Part shown: piece after piece, positions 56,626-64,000 of the stretch
How positions within the stretch are numbered: position 1 is the stretch's first letter
How the letters are laid out: every line of letters begins with the position of its first letter
Assembly (NCBI RefSeq): GCF_000010805.1
Contig: NC_012522.1
Coordinates: 4,774,001 to 4,838,000, forward strand
Length of the DNA: 64,000 nucleotides
DNA from: Rhodococcus opacus B4
GTDB taxonomy: Bacteria; Actinomycetota; Actinomycetes; Mycobacteriales; Mycobacteriaceae
Direction of reading: 5' to 3'
Notes under the pieces: generated by a model
What the model saw: the letters and a program-made list of their open reading frames with translations, nothing else
The model's database searches: none
Told to the model about the DNA's origin: nothing
Translations under genes and position numbers: made by a program

Positions 56626-57291
56626 TCAGTGCGCGACGCGGGCGGCGTAGCGCAATCCCTGCTTGGTCAGTCGGCGCACGTTCGGCTCCGACAAGTCGGC
56701 CGGCGTGTGGCCGATCGAGTGGTAGAACACCCGCCCGGCGCCCCACTGCCGCACCCACGCCACCGGGCTGCGCAGCCCCTCCAGCCAGGGCAGATGCTCG
56801 CCGGTGAACTCCGTTTCCGCGAGCACGTGGTTGTTCGGATCGACGTGCATGTAGTACTGCTCGGACGCCACGGCGAAATCCTCGACACCCGCGGTCACCT
56901 CGTGCTCGCGGTCGCTGATGCTCACCTTGTACGGCTGCGGGAACGCCTCGCCTGCAGGGTGTTCGACGAAGTCGCCGCCGAGGAGGAAGTGGTACTTCAG
57001 GCTTGCCCGGAACGCGGCGGCGGCACCGTGCCACGCCGCGACCCCGGTTCCGGCCGCGACGGCGTCGAGCAGATTCTTCTCCTGCGAATCGCTGAGGTCT
57101 TCGGTGGTGAGGGCGTTGTTCCAGCCGAGCACGATCAGGTCGTATCCGGTCAGGTCGCGGTCGAGGGTGAAGATGTCCTGGGACTCCTCGACCTGGTAGT
57201 TCAGCTCGGAAAACAGTTCGCGTGCCCAGGCGGCGATGTCGTACGGATGGTGGCCGGGCCAGCCGCCGTAGAGGTAGAGGACCTTGGTCAT
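56626..57291 (-). CDS. ThuA-like (class I glutamine amidotransferase-fold) protein
   Basis: A 221-aa ThuA-domain protein: KVLYLYGGWPGHHP start, GYDLIVLGWNNALT, GVAAWHGAAAAFRAS and EQYYMHVDPNNHVLAETEF. ThuA-type proteins occur in 3-keto-sugar (trehalose-type) pathways, which agrees with a neighbouring sugar-oxidising GMC enzyme. It is the first gene of ThuA-ThDP2-GMC2, with operators 57338 and 57360 upstream. The exact reaction is unknown. Confidence 0.83.
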   Translation of the reverse strand: MTKVLYLYGGWPGHHPYDIAAWARELFSELNYQVEESQDIFTLDRDLTGYDLIVLGWNNALTTEDLSDSQEKNLLDAVAAGTGVAAWHGAAAAFRASLKYHFLLGGDFVEHPAGEAFPQPYKVSISDREHEVTAGVEDFAVASEQYYMHVDPNNHVLAETEFTGEHLPWLEGLRSPVAWVRQWGAGRVFYHSIGHTPADLSEPNVRRLTKQGLRYAARVAH

Positions 57292-57337
57292 GAGTGCTCC
57301 CGTGAGTGGTGAAACGGCAGAGGGTGAAAAGCGGAGG

Positions 57338-57351
57338 GTGAAACGATTAAC
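57338..57351. promoter_or_regulatory. LacI-type operator in the ThuA-LacI2 divergent region, proximal copy
   Basis: GTGAAACGATTAAC, CG-centred, with the ATTAAC half also seen at MFS2. It lies 47 bases upstream of the ThuA-like start. Confidence 0.5.
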
Positions 57352-57359
57352 TTATGGTG

Positions 57360-57373
57360 GTGAATCGTATCAC
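57360..57373. promoter_or_regulatory. LacI-type operator in the ThuA-LacI2 divergent region, distal copy
   Basis: GTGAATCGTATCAC, extended by G and C to a 16-bp near-perfect palindrome (GGTGAAT-CG-TATCACC style). Centre-to-centre distance to the 57338 site is 22 bases, about two helical turns. Confidence 0.65.
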
Positions 57374-57505
57374 CAGAGGGAGTGCTGTCAATGGGTGAAT
57401 TCGAGGGGAACGTCGGGAGCGCGGGGGCGCGGACTAGGATCGGTCTCGCTGCGCGCCTCGGCGCGCAACGGTTGTGGCCGATGATCGCCGACGAGGGAGA
57501 ACCAC

Positions 57506-58588
57506 TTGGTCACGATGAAGGATGTCGCCAAAGCTGCCGGAGTGTCGGTCGCCACCGTTTCCTACGCCTTCAGTAAATCGTCGAAGGTCTCTGCGACACA
57601 ACGGGAACGCATCTATTCCGTCGCCGCGGACCTCGGCTATGCCGGGCCGAACATCGCCGGGAGCAGCCTGCGGTCGGGGCGGATCGGCGCGGTCGGCGTG
57701 ATAGTGCCCGACTCCCCGGTGCAGGCCCTCGAGGATCCGTCGGTGACGCTGCTGATGAAGGGCATCGCGGAGATCGGGAACTCGGCCGACATCGCCCTCA
57801 CCCTGTTCCCGGCCTCACGCGGCGGCTCCCCGGATTCCCCGCCGAACTCGCTAGTTCTGCGCGGACTCGTCGACGGCGTGGTCATCCACAACGTCCCCGA
57901 CGGTCACCCTCTCGTCGAGGCGATCATCGCGCGCGGCGTTCCGGCCGTCGTGGTCGATTCGCCGAGAAGTGCGGGACTGCCGTTCGTGGCCATCGACGAC
58001 CGGAACGGCGCCTACCTGCAGATGGACCACATCCTGAAGCTGGGTCACCGGCGCATCGGGGTCATCGTCGACAAACTTGACCAGCACACCGACTGCCGGA
58101 TGGCCACGCTGGACGACGTCGGCGCGGCGACCGAACGCAACGCACGCGAACGCCTCGCCGGCTACTTCGACGCGGCCCGCGATCACCACCTCGCCCCCGA
58201 GGAGCTGTCCATCGTCGTGGCGGGGAACATCGATCGGGCCGCCGGTGCGGAGGCTACCCGGATCCTGCTCGGCTCCGCTCTGCCGACCGCCCTCGTGGCG
58301 ACCTCCGACGTGCACGCCGTGGCGGCGTGGGAGGTGCTGCGCGAGCGCGGCCTCTCGGTACCCGGCGACCTGTCCGTCATCGGGTTCGACGACGCGCCGG
58401 TCGCGGAACTGCTCGGTCTCAGCACGATTCATCAGCCGATCGTCGAGAAGGGCCGCGCTGCGGCCACGATCCTGCTCGATCGGCTGGGCGGCGGCACCCG
58501 CACACGGTCGTTGATGAAGACGTCGCTCGTCGTCCGTGCCAGCACCGCGCCTCCCTGCGAATCCAGCACCGCCCCGCCGCGCGAATGA
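57506..58588 (+). CDS. LacI family regulator of cassette 2 (LacI2)
   Basis: A 360-aa LacI/GalR regulator, paralogue of LacI1. The DNA-binding part is MKDVAKAAGVSVATVSYAFS, then a hinge with NIAGSSLRSG and a sugar-binding core. I favour the TTG at 57506 because GAGGGAG lies six bases upstream; the ATG three codons later is too far from it. It is divergent from ThuA-ThDP2-GMC2 and shares the operator region with it. The last 15 residues repeat STAPP, suggesting small duplication. Confidence 0.87.
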   Translation: MVTMKDVAKAAGVSVATVSYAFSKSSKVSATQRERIYSVAADLGYAGPNIAGSSLRSGRIGAVGVIVPDSPVQALEDPSVTLLMKGIAEIGNSADIALTLFPASRGGSPDSPPNSLVLRGLVDGVVIHNVPDGHPLVEAIIARGVPAVVVDSPRSAGLPFVAIDDRNGAYLQMDHILKLGHRRIGVIVDKLDQHTDCRMATLDDVGAATERNARERLAGYFDAARDHHLAPEELSIVVAGNIDRAAGAEATRILLGSALPTALVATSDVHAVAAWEVLRERGLSVPGDLSVIGFDDAPVAELLGLSTIHQPIVEKGRAAATILLDRLGGGTRTRSLMKTSLVVRASTAPPCESSTAPPRE

Positions 58589-58925
58589 CGGCGATGGCCC
58601 GCGTCGGGTGGGCGCCATCCCTCATGATGGATCGATGACGAGTGCGGTGCCTCGTCGAGTTCCTCGGCCGTGCCGTCAGGCCCTGCTCCCCACGTGAGTG
58701 GCAAAGAGTGCCCGAGCACACTTTCGCACTCACGTGAGGAGTGGCGGTCGGCGTCCGGCAGTAACTTGCCAGTCTGAGCGATGCCCCTGCCGGCGACGTG
58801 GCTCACGAACGTTCTGCGGTTCGCTGACAGTCCTCCGACTCCGCATGCCGGGCGGTCGTTTCCGTGGGACGGTGGACGGATAGCCGACCGGTGCGGCGGA
58901 GTCGACGAGATGACGACGGAGGACC
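58589..58925. other. 337-base intergenic region between LacI2 and the GH13 gene
   Basis: No convincing gene. It holds the imperfect inverted repeat at 58691-58736, then the presumed promoter and the GGAGG site of the GH13 gene. Short open frames here lack codon bias or recognisable sequence. Confidence 0.6.
58691..58736. terminator. 20-bp imperfect inverted repeat after LacI2
   Basis: Arms 58691-58710 (CACGTGAGTGGCAAAGAGTG) and 58717-58736 pair at 17 of 20 positions, with perfect 10-base ends. It resembles the other intergenic hairpins of the window in starting from a GTGAGT-containing end. Likely a terminator for LacI2. Confidence 0.5.
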
Positions 58926-61115
58926 ATGAACCCCGAGATCCATCACGAGCCCAGCGAGATCAGCTACGACGAGCAGTTCTACCCGGCCCGGCCGCGGCCG
59001 CTGAAACCGTCGGTTCGCCGGGCGGCGAGGGTGGAAGCGCAGTCGGGTGAGCCGGTGCCGGACAACCCGAAGTATGTGGAGTGGCTGATCAACCAGTCGA
59101 TCCTGCACGATGCGAAGTTGATCGCGGAGCAGCTGTCCGGCAAGGGGAGCATGTGGCAGAACCCGTATGCCGATCCCAATCCGCGGGCCGCGGTGGAGCG
59201 GGGTTCGGTGTGGTTCACGGCGTACCCGATTTCGATCATCACGGCGCCGGGTGCGAGTTTCCTGAGTTCGCTCGGCGACGAGTCGTTGTGGCAGGCGTTC
59301 TCCGAGATCGGGGTGACGGCGGTGCACACGGGGCCGGTGAAGCAGGCCGGCGGGATCAAGGGGTGGCGGGCCACGCCGTCGGTGGACGGCCACTTCGACC
59401 GCATCAGCATGCAGATCGACTCGGCGTTCGGGACGGAGGAGGAGTTCCGCAAGCTCTGCGTCGTCGCCGCGGCGTACGACGGCATCGTCATCGACGACAT
59501 CGTCCCCGGTCACACCGGGAAGGGTGCCGACTTCCGGCTCGCCGAGATGGCGTACGCCGACTATCCCGGCATCTATCACATGGTGGAGATCGAACAGCAG
59601 GACTGGCACCTGCTCCCTCGCGTGCCGGACGGCCGGGACGCGGTGAACATCGACGCAGACACCGAGGCGCAACTCGCCCGCGCCGGGTACATCATCGGGC
59701 AACTCCAGCGCGTCATCTTCTACGAACTCGGGGTGAAGGAGACCAACTGGAGCGTCACCCCCGCGGTGAAGGGAGTGGACGGCATCGAGCGCAGGTGGGT
59801 GTACCTGCACTATTTCAAGGCCGGCCAGCCGTCCATCAACTGGCTCGATCCGTCGTTCGCGGGCATGCGCCTCGTCATCGGCGACGCCTGCCATTCCATC
59901 GCGGACCTCGGCGCAGGCGCGCTCCGCCTGGACGCCAACGGATTCCTCGGGGTGGAACGCCGCACCGAGGGCCTTCCCGGCTGGTCGGAGGGGCACCCGC
60001 TGTCGGAGGCGGCGAATCACCTCATCGCCAGCATCGTGCGGAAGATGGGTGGGTTCACGTTCCAGGAGCTGAACCTCACCATCGACGACATCAAGGCGAT
60101 GGGCACCACCGGGGCCGACCTGTCGTACGACTTCATCAACCGTCCCGCCTACCATCACGCGCTGGTCATGGGGAACACCGAGTTCCTCCGGCTGACCATG
60201 AATCTCGCCCGCGACCACGGCGTCGACGCCGCCTCACTCGTCCATGCCCTGCAGAACCACGACGAGCTGACGTTCGAACTGGTCCACTTCGCGACGCTGC
60301 ACAAGGACGAGGAGTTCGACTACGCCGGCGAGTCGGTCACCGGGTCCGACCTCGGCGACCGCATCCGCAAGGACCTGTGCGAGCGGCTCACCGGGCGGTG
60401 GGCGCCGTACAACCGCACGTTCACCACGAACGGGATCGCCTGCACGACGGCCAGCGTCATCACCGCCGCGCTGGGCATCCGCGACCTCGACCGGATGGAC
60501 GACGCCGACATCGACACCGTCAAGCAGGCTCATCTGCTGCTGGCGATGTTCAACGCGCTGCAACCGGGTGTCTTCGCCCTGTCGGGGTGGGATCTGTGCG
60601 GACTGCTGCCCGTGCCGTCCGAGGACGTCGCCGATCTTCTCGCGGAGGGGGACACCCGCTGGATCAACCGGGGTGCACACGACCTCATGGGGGTCAATCC
60701 CGACGCCGCCCGGTCGGAGTCGGGCATCCCGCGTGGACGCAGCCTGTACGGGAGTTTGCCTGTGCAGCTGCAGGATCCGAATTCGTTCGCCCGCCGTCTC
60801 GCCCGCATCATCGATGTCCGGAACCGATTCGGCATCGCCACCGCGGTGCAACTCGACGTGCCCACCGTGTCGCACAAGGGGCTGCTCGTCATGGTTCACG
60901 AACTGGCGGACGCGAGTCTCGAGGTCACGGTTCTCAACTTCACGTCCGAGGAGATTGCCGCGACCGTCCAGTCGCAGTTCCTGCCCGCCGGATCGGCCGC
61001 GGTCAACCTGTTCACGGACGAGCAGATCGGCGCCGTGGACGAGCTTCACAGTTTCCCGATCACCCTCGCGCCGTACGAGGGGGTCCCCGTCGTGGTGAGG
61101 CCCGAATCTGTGTGA
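58926..61115 (+). CDS. GH13 alpha-glucan enzyme, trehalose synthase/maltose glucosyltransferase-like
   Basis: A 729-aa glycoside hydrolase family 13 protein. The nucleophile is D336 in ALRLDANG (with R334), the acid/base is E381 in FTFQELNLT, and the transition-state pair is H445-D446 in LQNHDELT. Region I is changed: [11 protein letters not shown] instead of the usual DxVxNH. The C-terminal beta domain closes with YEGVPVVVR. It probably isomerises or transfers glucose between alpha-glucosides (maltose/trehalose); hydrolysis is possible. GGAGG precedes the ATG. Confidence 0.8.
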   Translation: MNPEIHHEPSEISYDEQFYPARPRPLKPSVRRAARVEAQSGEPVPDNPKYVEWLINQSILHDAKLIAEQLSGKGSMWQNPYADPNPRAAVERGSVWFTAYPISIITAPGASFLSSLGDESLWQAFSEIGVTAVHTGPVKQAGGIKGWRATPSVDGHFDRISMQIDSAFGTEEEFRKLCVVAAAYDGIVIDDIVPGHTGKGADFRLAEMAYADYPGIYHMVEIEQQDWHLLPRVPDGRDAVNIDADTEAQLARAGYIIGQLQRVIFYELGVKETNWSVTPAVKGVDGIERRWVYLHYFKAGQPSINWLDPSFAGMRLVIGDACHSIADLGAGALRLDANGFLGVERRTEGLPGWSEGHPLSEAANHLIASIVRKMGGFTFQELNLTIDDIKAMGTTGADLSYDFINRPAYHHALVMGNTEFLRLTMNLARDHGVDAASLVHALQNHDELTFELVHFATLHKDEEFDYAGESVTGSDLGDRIRKDLCERLTGRWAPYNRTFTTNGIACTTASVITAALGIRDLDRMDDADIDTVKQAHLLLAMFNALQPGVFALSGWDLCGLLPVPSEDVADLLAEGDTRWINRGAHDLMGVNPDAARSESGIPRGRSLYGSLPVQLQDPNSFARRLARIIDVRNRFGIATAVQLDVPTVSHKGLLVMVHELADASLEVTVLNFTSEEIAATVQSQFLPAGSAAVNLFTDEQIGAVDELHSFPITLAPYEGVPVVVRPESV

Positions 61116-61127
61116 CGCGGACCCTTG

Positions 61128-61150
61128 ACTCGGACAACAACTGTCGGAGT
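61128..61150. promoter_or_regulatory. Inverted repeat 1 in the NmrA-Rrf2 promoter
   Basis: ACTCGGACA and TGTCGGAGT around a 5-base spacer, one mismatch. It overlaps a TTGACT -35 box (61125-61130); TAAACT at 61150-61155 is a possible -10. Confidence 0.6.
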
Positions 61151-61152
61151 AA

Positions 61153-61175
61153 ACTCAGACACGGATTATCCGAGT
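61153..61175. promoter_or_regulatory. Inverted repeat 2 in the NmrA-Rrf2 promoter
   Basis: ACTCAGACA and TATCCGAGT around a 5-base spacer, weaker copy of the repeat at 61128, offset by 25 bases. It lies just before the AAAGGAGAG ribosome-binding site. Probable second binding site for the Rrf2 protein encoded downstream. Confidence 0.55.
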
Positions 61176-61188
61176 AAAGGAGAGAGTC

Positions 61189-61932
61189 GTGAAGATCGTC
61201 ATTTTCGGAAAAGGGCTCATCGGAAGCCAGGTCGCGGCGAAGCTCGCCGAAGCCGGCCACGATGCGGTGGCCCTCGGCCGTGAGGCCGGCATCGACACCA
61301 CCACCGGCAAGGGCGTAGCGGAGGCCGTCGAGGGAGCCGACGTGGTCGTGGACCTGACCAATTCGCCGTCGTGGGAGGACGACGACGTCCTGGCGTTCTT
61401 CCGCGAGTCGACGAAACACCTGCTCGCCGCCGAGGAGGCTGCCGGCGTCGGGCACCACGTGATCCTGTCGATCGTGGGCGCCGACCGACTCCCCGACTCG
61501 GGATACCTGCGGGCCAAGGTCGCGCAGGAAGACGTGGTCAAGGCGGGCCCGGTGCCCTACTCGATCGTGCGATCGACGCAGTTCTTCGAGTTCATCGCGG
61601 GTATCGCCGACGCCGGGACCGTCGGCGACACGGTGCACGCCACCCCGGCGCACCTTCAGCCCATCGCCTCGCGCGACGTCGTGTCCCGGGTGGCCGAGGT
61701 CGTCACCGGCTCCCCGCTCAACGGCACGGTCGAGATTGCCGGTCCCGAGCCGCTGGGCATCGACGAACTGGTGCGCCGGCTGTTCGCGTCGACCGGCGAC
61801 AAGCGATCCGTGACGACCGATCCCGACGCCGGCTACTTCGGTGCGCAACTCGACGACGCGGCAATCACGCCGACACCCGGCTCCGGCGCCTGGATCGCCC
61901 CGACCACACTGGACGAATGGCTGCGCAAATAG
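61189..61932 (+). CDS. NmrA/atypical SDR-type NAD(P)-binding oxidoreductase
   Basis: A 247-aa atypical short-chain dehydrogenase. The N-terminal IVIFGKGLIGSQVAAKLAEAG is an NAD(P) loop variant (GKGLIGSQ), and HVILSIVGADRLPDSGYLRAKVAQE holds a Tyr-x3-Lys-like pattern (YLRAK). Such proteins are often redox or quinone sensors paired with Rrf2 or MarR regulators. The GTG start has a strong GGAGAG site. The Rrf2 gene follows 10 bases later. Confidence 0.82.
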   Translation: MKIVIFGKGLIGSQVAAKLAEAGHDAVALGREAGIDTTTGKGVAEAVEGADVVVDLTNSPSWEDDDVLAFFRESTKHLLAAEEAAGVGHHVILSIVGADRLPDSGYLRAKVAQEDVVKAGPVPYSIVRSTQFFEFIAGIADAGTVGDTVHATPAHLQPIASRDVVSRVAEVVTGSPLNGTVEIAGPEPLGIDELVRRLFASTGDKRSVTTDPDAGYFGAQLDDAAITPTPGSGAWIAPTTLDEWLRK

Positions 61933-61942
61933 GGTCGTGAGC

Positions 61943-62401
61943 ATGAAGATTTCCGGTGGTGTGGAGTGGTCGCTCCACTGCTGCGTCGTGCTCAGCCAGG
62001 CCGAGGGCCCGGTGCCGACCGCCCGGCTGGCCGACCTGCACGGGGTGTCGAAGTCCTATCTCGCGAAGCACCTGCAGTCGCTGGCACGGGCCGGCCTCGT
62101 CCACCCGACCGAGGGCCGCGACGGCGGGTACGTCCTGACCCGGGCGCCCGCGGACATCACGGTGCTCGACGTCGTGCAGGCGGTCGACGGCGCGGGGCCG
62201 GCATTTCGGTGCACCGAGATCCGGCAGCAGGGGCTGCTCGCCGCGCCACCGGAACAGTGCAAGACCCCCTGCGGCATCGCGAAGGTCATGGCCGAGGCCG
62301 AACGGGCCTGGCGTGCATCACTGTCCGGCGTGACCATTGCAGATCTGGCGGCAACGCTGGATCTCACCGCTCTCAGGCGCACCCTGGAGACGTCGTTCTG
62401 A
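61943..62401 (+). CDS. Rrf2 family transcriptional regulator
   Basis: A 152-aa Rrf2 protein: winged helix with ARLADLHGVSKSYLAKHLQ, then GRDGGYVLTRAPADITVLDVVQA. The C-terminal half carries cysteines in FRCTEIRQQG and EQCKTPCG (C-x15-C-x3-C), comparable in number but not spacing to the iron-sulfur ligands of IscR and NsrR. It likely represses its own operon through the two repeats at 61128-61175. A GTG two codons upstream is an alternative start. Confidence 0.87.
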   Translation: MKISGGVEWSLHCCVVLSQAEGPVPTARLADLHGVSKSYLAKHLQSLARAGLVHPTEGRDGGYVLTRAPADITVLDVVQAVDGAGPAFRCTEIRQQGLLAAPPEQCKTPCGIAKVMAEAERAWRASLSGVTIADLAATLDLTALRRTLETSF

Positions 62402-62452
62402 AACCGGGGACGACTGTTGCCCTGACGTTCGACCTCGGCGAAGACTGGACTC

Positions 62453-63106
62453 ATGGCCGAGATACGAGGCGACGCGGAGTTCCATCGGCTGTCCACTCCA
62501 CGGGCCGCGGCCGTCGCCGGTGTCGTGTTCGGCCTGCTGTTCGCCTGCAGCATCGTCCTGCTGCGCAGCGCGTTGCCGGGTGCACCGGGTGACCCATGGG
62601 TGAGCCATCAGCGGCAGATCACGACGGCCCTGATCCTCGCGCCCTTCGCGGGCATCGCGTTCCTGTGGTTCATCGGCGTCATCCGCGACCGTCTCGGGGA
62701 ACTCGAAGACCGTTTCTTCTCGACGGTCTTCCTGGGCAGTGGGATCCTGTTCCTCGCGATGACGTTCGTGTCGATGGCACTCGCCGGCGGGATGCTCGCC
62801 ATTTCCCGGCTCACCACCGGTCCGCAGAACGACCTCGTCTACTTCGGGCGCGAAGTGATGTTGCACGTGAACAACGTCTACGCCGTTCGCATGGCCGGGG
62901 TGTTCATGATCTCGCTGGGAACCATCTGGCTGCGCACCGGCCTGATGCCGAGATGGCTCGCCGTCACCACCTACCTGCTGTCGTTCGCCCTGCTCGTGGT
63001 TGTCAGCTTCAGCCTGTGGGTGACGCTGGTCTTCCCCGCGTGGGTGCTGGTGATCAGTGTGTACATCCTCGCGATGGACCGGCCGCCGTCGACCTCGCCG
63101 GACTGA
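62453..63106 (+). CDS. Integral membrane protein with five to six helices, unknown function
   Basis: A 217-aa protein with hydrophobic segments near residues 18-40, 58-78, 88-112, 140-160, 168-188 and 190-208. I recognise no motif. The ATG follows no clear ribosome-binding site. It is on the same strand as the Rrf2 gene, 51 bases later, and could be part of that transcript. Confidence 0.7.
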   Translation: MAEIRGDAEFHRLSTPRAAAVAGVVFGLLFACSIVLLRSALPGAPGDPWVSHQRQITTALILAPFAGIAFLWFIGVIRDRLGELEDRFFSTVFLGSGILFLAMTFVSMALAGGMLAISRLTTGPQNDLVYFGREVMLHVNNVYAVRMAGVFMISLGTIWLRTGLMPRWLAVTTYLLSFALLVVVSFSLWVTLVFPAWVLVISVYILAMDRPPSTSPD

Positions 63107-63222
63107 GCGCCGTCTCACCCCGTACGGGTGATGTGGCGCTGCGGCTCGGCGAGGAACGTCAGCATTGCGATTTCGGTGGGGCACGGGAATCGCTTACGAC
63201 CCGATGAGGCGAGGAGAGACAG

Positions 63223-64000
63223 ATGACGGACGCGCAACCCAACATCCTGGTCATCTGGGGCGACGACATCGGAATCACCAATCTCAGCTGCTACAGCGAC
63301 GGACTGATGGGGTACCGGACACCGAACATAGATCGTCTCGCCGACGAGGGCATGAAGTTCACCGACTCCTACGGTGAGCAGAGTTGCACGGCCGGTCGCG
63401 CGTCGTTCATCACGGGGCAGAGCGTGTATCGCACCGGCATGAGCAAGGTCGGAATCCCGGGAGTCGACGTCGGATTGTCGCCAGAGGACCCCACCATCGC
63501 CGAACTCCTCAAGCCCCTCGGATACGCCACCGGACAGTTCGGGAAGAACCATCTCGGCGATCTGAACAAATATCTGCCCACCGTGCATGGGTTCGACGAG
63601 TTCTTCGGCAACCTCTATCACCTGAACGCGGAGGAAGAACCCGAACTCCCCGACTATCCCAGCGCGCAGGACTATCCCACACTGCATGAGGTGATGATGC
63701 CTCGCGGAGTCCTCCATTGCTGGGCCACGGAGGAGGACGCCGGCGAGGTCGATCCGCGGTACGGACCGCACGGGAAGCAGCGCATCGAAGACACCGGGCC
63801 GCTGACCAAGAAGCGGATGGAGACCATCGACGACGAGACGGTGTCCGCGGCAATCGACTTCATCACGCGCCAGAAGGAAGCGGACACACCGTTCTTCGTG
63901 TGGATGAACACCACCCACATGCACCTGAGGACCCACACCAAGCCGGAAAGCCTCGGCCAGGCCGGGCACTGGCAGTCGCCGTACCACGACACCATGGTCG
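63223..64000 (+). CDS. Cysteine-type sulfatase (arylsulfatase family), partial at window end
   Basis: The first 259 codons of a sulfatase. The N-terminal NILVIWGDDIG carries the metal aspartates, and SCTAGRASFITGQ holds the sulfatase signature C-x-A-x-R, whose Cys is oxidised to formylglycine by a maturation enzyme. Metal and substrate contacts continue in GKNHLGD, a GKxHLG variant. The ATG at 63223 follows GGAGAG. No signal peptide is evident, so the enzyme is probably cytoplasmic. Confidence 0.92.
   Translation, partial: MTDAQPNILVIWGDDIGITNLSCYSDGLMGYRTPNIDRLADEGMKFTDSYGEQSCTAGRASFITGQSVYRTGMSKVGIPGVDVGLSPEDPTIAELLKPLGYATGQFGKNHLGDLNKYLPTVHGFDEFFGNLYHLNAEEEPELPDYPSAQDYPTLHEVMMPRGVLHCWATEEDAGEVDPRYGPHGKQRIEDTGPLTKKRMETIDDETVSAAIDFITRQKEADTPFFVWMNTTHMHLRTHTKPESLGQAGHWQSPYHDTMV

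Overview
The window is high-GC actinobacterial DNA. Its gene content (KstR-type steroid regulon, hsa genes in mycolic-acid-bacterial order, ureide genes, many oxidoreductases) points to Rhodococcus, most likely the R. jostii/R. opacus group. That placement rests on family knowledge and gene order, not on a database search. I saw no rRNA, tRNA, CRISPR array, insertion sequence or phage gene. The window cuts a molybdenum hydroxylase gene at base 1 and a sulfatase gene at base 64000.

1-12849 (minus strand): an almost complete purine/ureide route. It holds a [2Fe-2S]-Mo hydroxylase with a separate FAD subunit, 8-oxoguanine deaminase, uricase, 5-hydroxyisourate hydrolase, OHCU decarboxylase, allantoin racemase, an NCS1 permease, a GntR regulator, PuuE-type allantoinase and allantoicase. 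A citrate-lyase-fold DUF6986-like protein of unknown role lies at the 5' end. Many of these genes are coupled by ATGA or TGATG overlaps. No ureidoglycolate lyase or urease is visible.

12966-19856: a ZapE/AFG1-type ATPase, a TrpB2-type tryptophan synthase beta chain, a five-gene membrane/MoxR/DUF58 operon, and a secreted NlpC/P60 peptidase.

20029-31286: central steroid (cholesterol) ring degradation: a MaoC hydratase and KstD, then HsaE-HsaG-HsaF, KshA with a small cysteine-rich partner, and HsaA-HsaD-HsaC-HsaB. Four KstR-like operators sit in the two divergent promoter regions. Rings A and B are opened by KstD and KshA, 3-HSA is hydroxylated (HsaAB), cleaved (HsaC) and hydrolysed (HsaD), and the dienoate is degraded by HsaEGF.

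31291-39229: amino-acid/semialdehyde genes: GabD and GabT, a DUF3830 protein, a PhzF protein, an iron alcohol dehydrogenase, MmsA and a LysR regulator.

39231-58588: the least explained part. Two paralogous cassettes each carry a GMC flavoprotein (both 528 aa), an IolD/acetolactate-synthase-like ThDP enzyme and a LacI regulator. One adds a TIM-barrel isomerase/epimerase, the other a ThuA-like protein. Between them lie aspartase, a HisD-family dehydrogenase, a PucR regulator and two MFS transporters. Four CG-centred palindromes of the same style lie upstream of GMC1, MFS2 and the ThuA/LacI2 divergent region, suggesting one LacI regulon. Next to cassette 1 lies an NDH-2 gene that has lost its NADH-binding domain.

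58926-64000: a GH13 trehalose-synthase-like enzyme, an NmrA-type oxidoreductase with an Rrf2 regulator and two tandem inverted repeats in its promoter, a membrane protein, and the start of a cysteine-type sulfatase.
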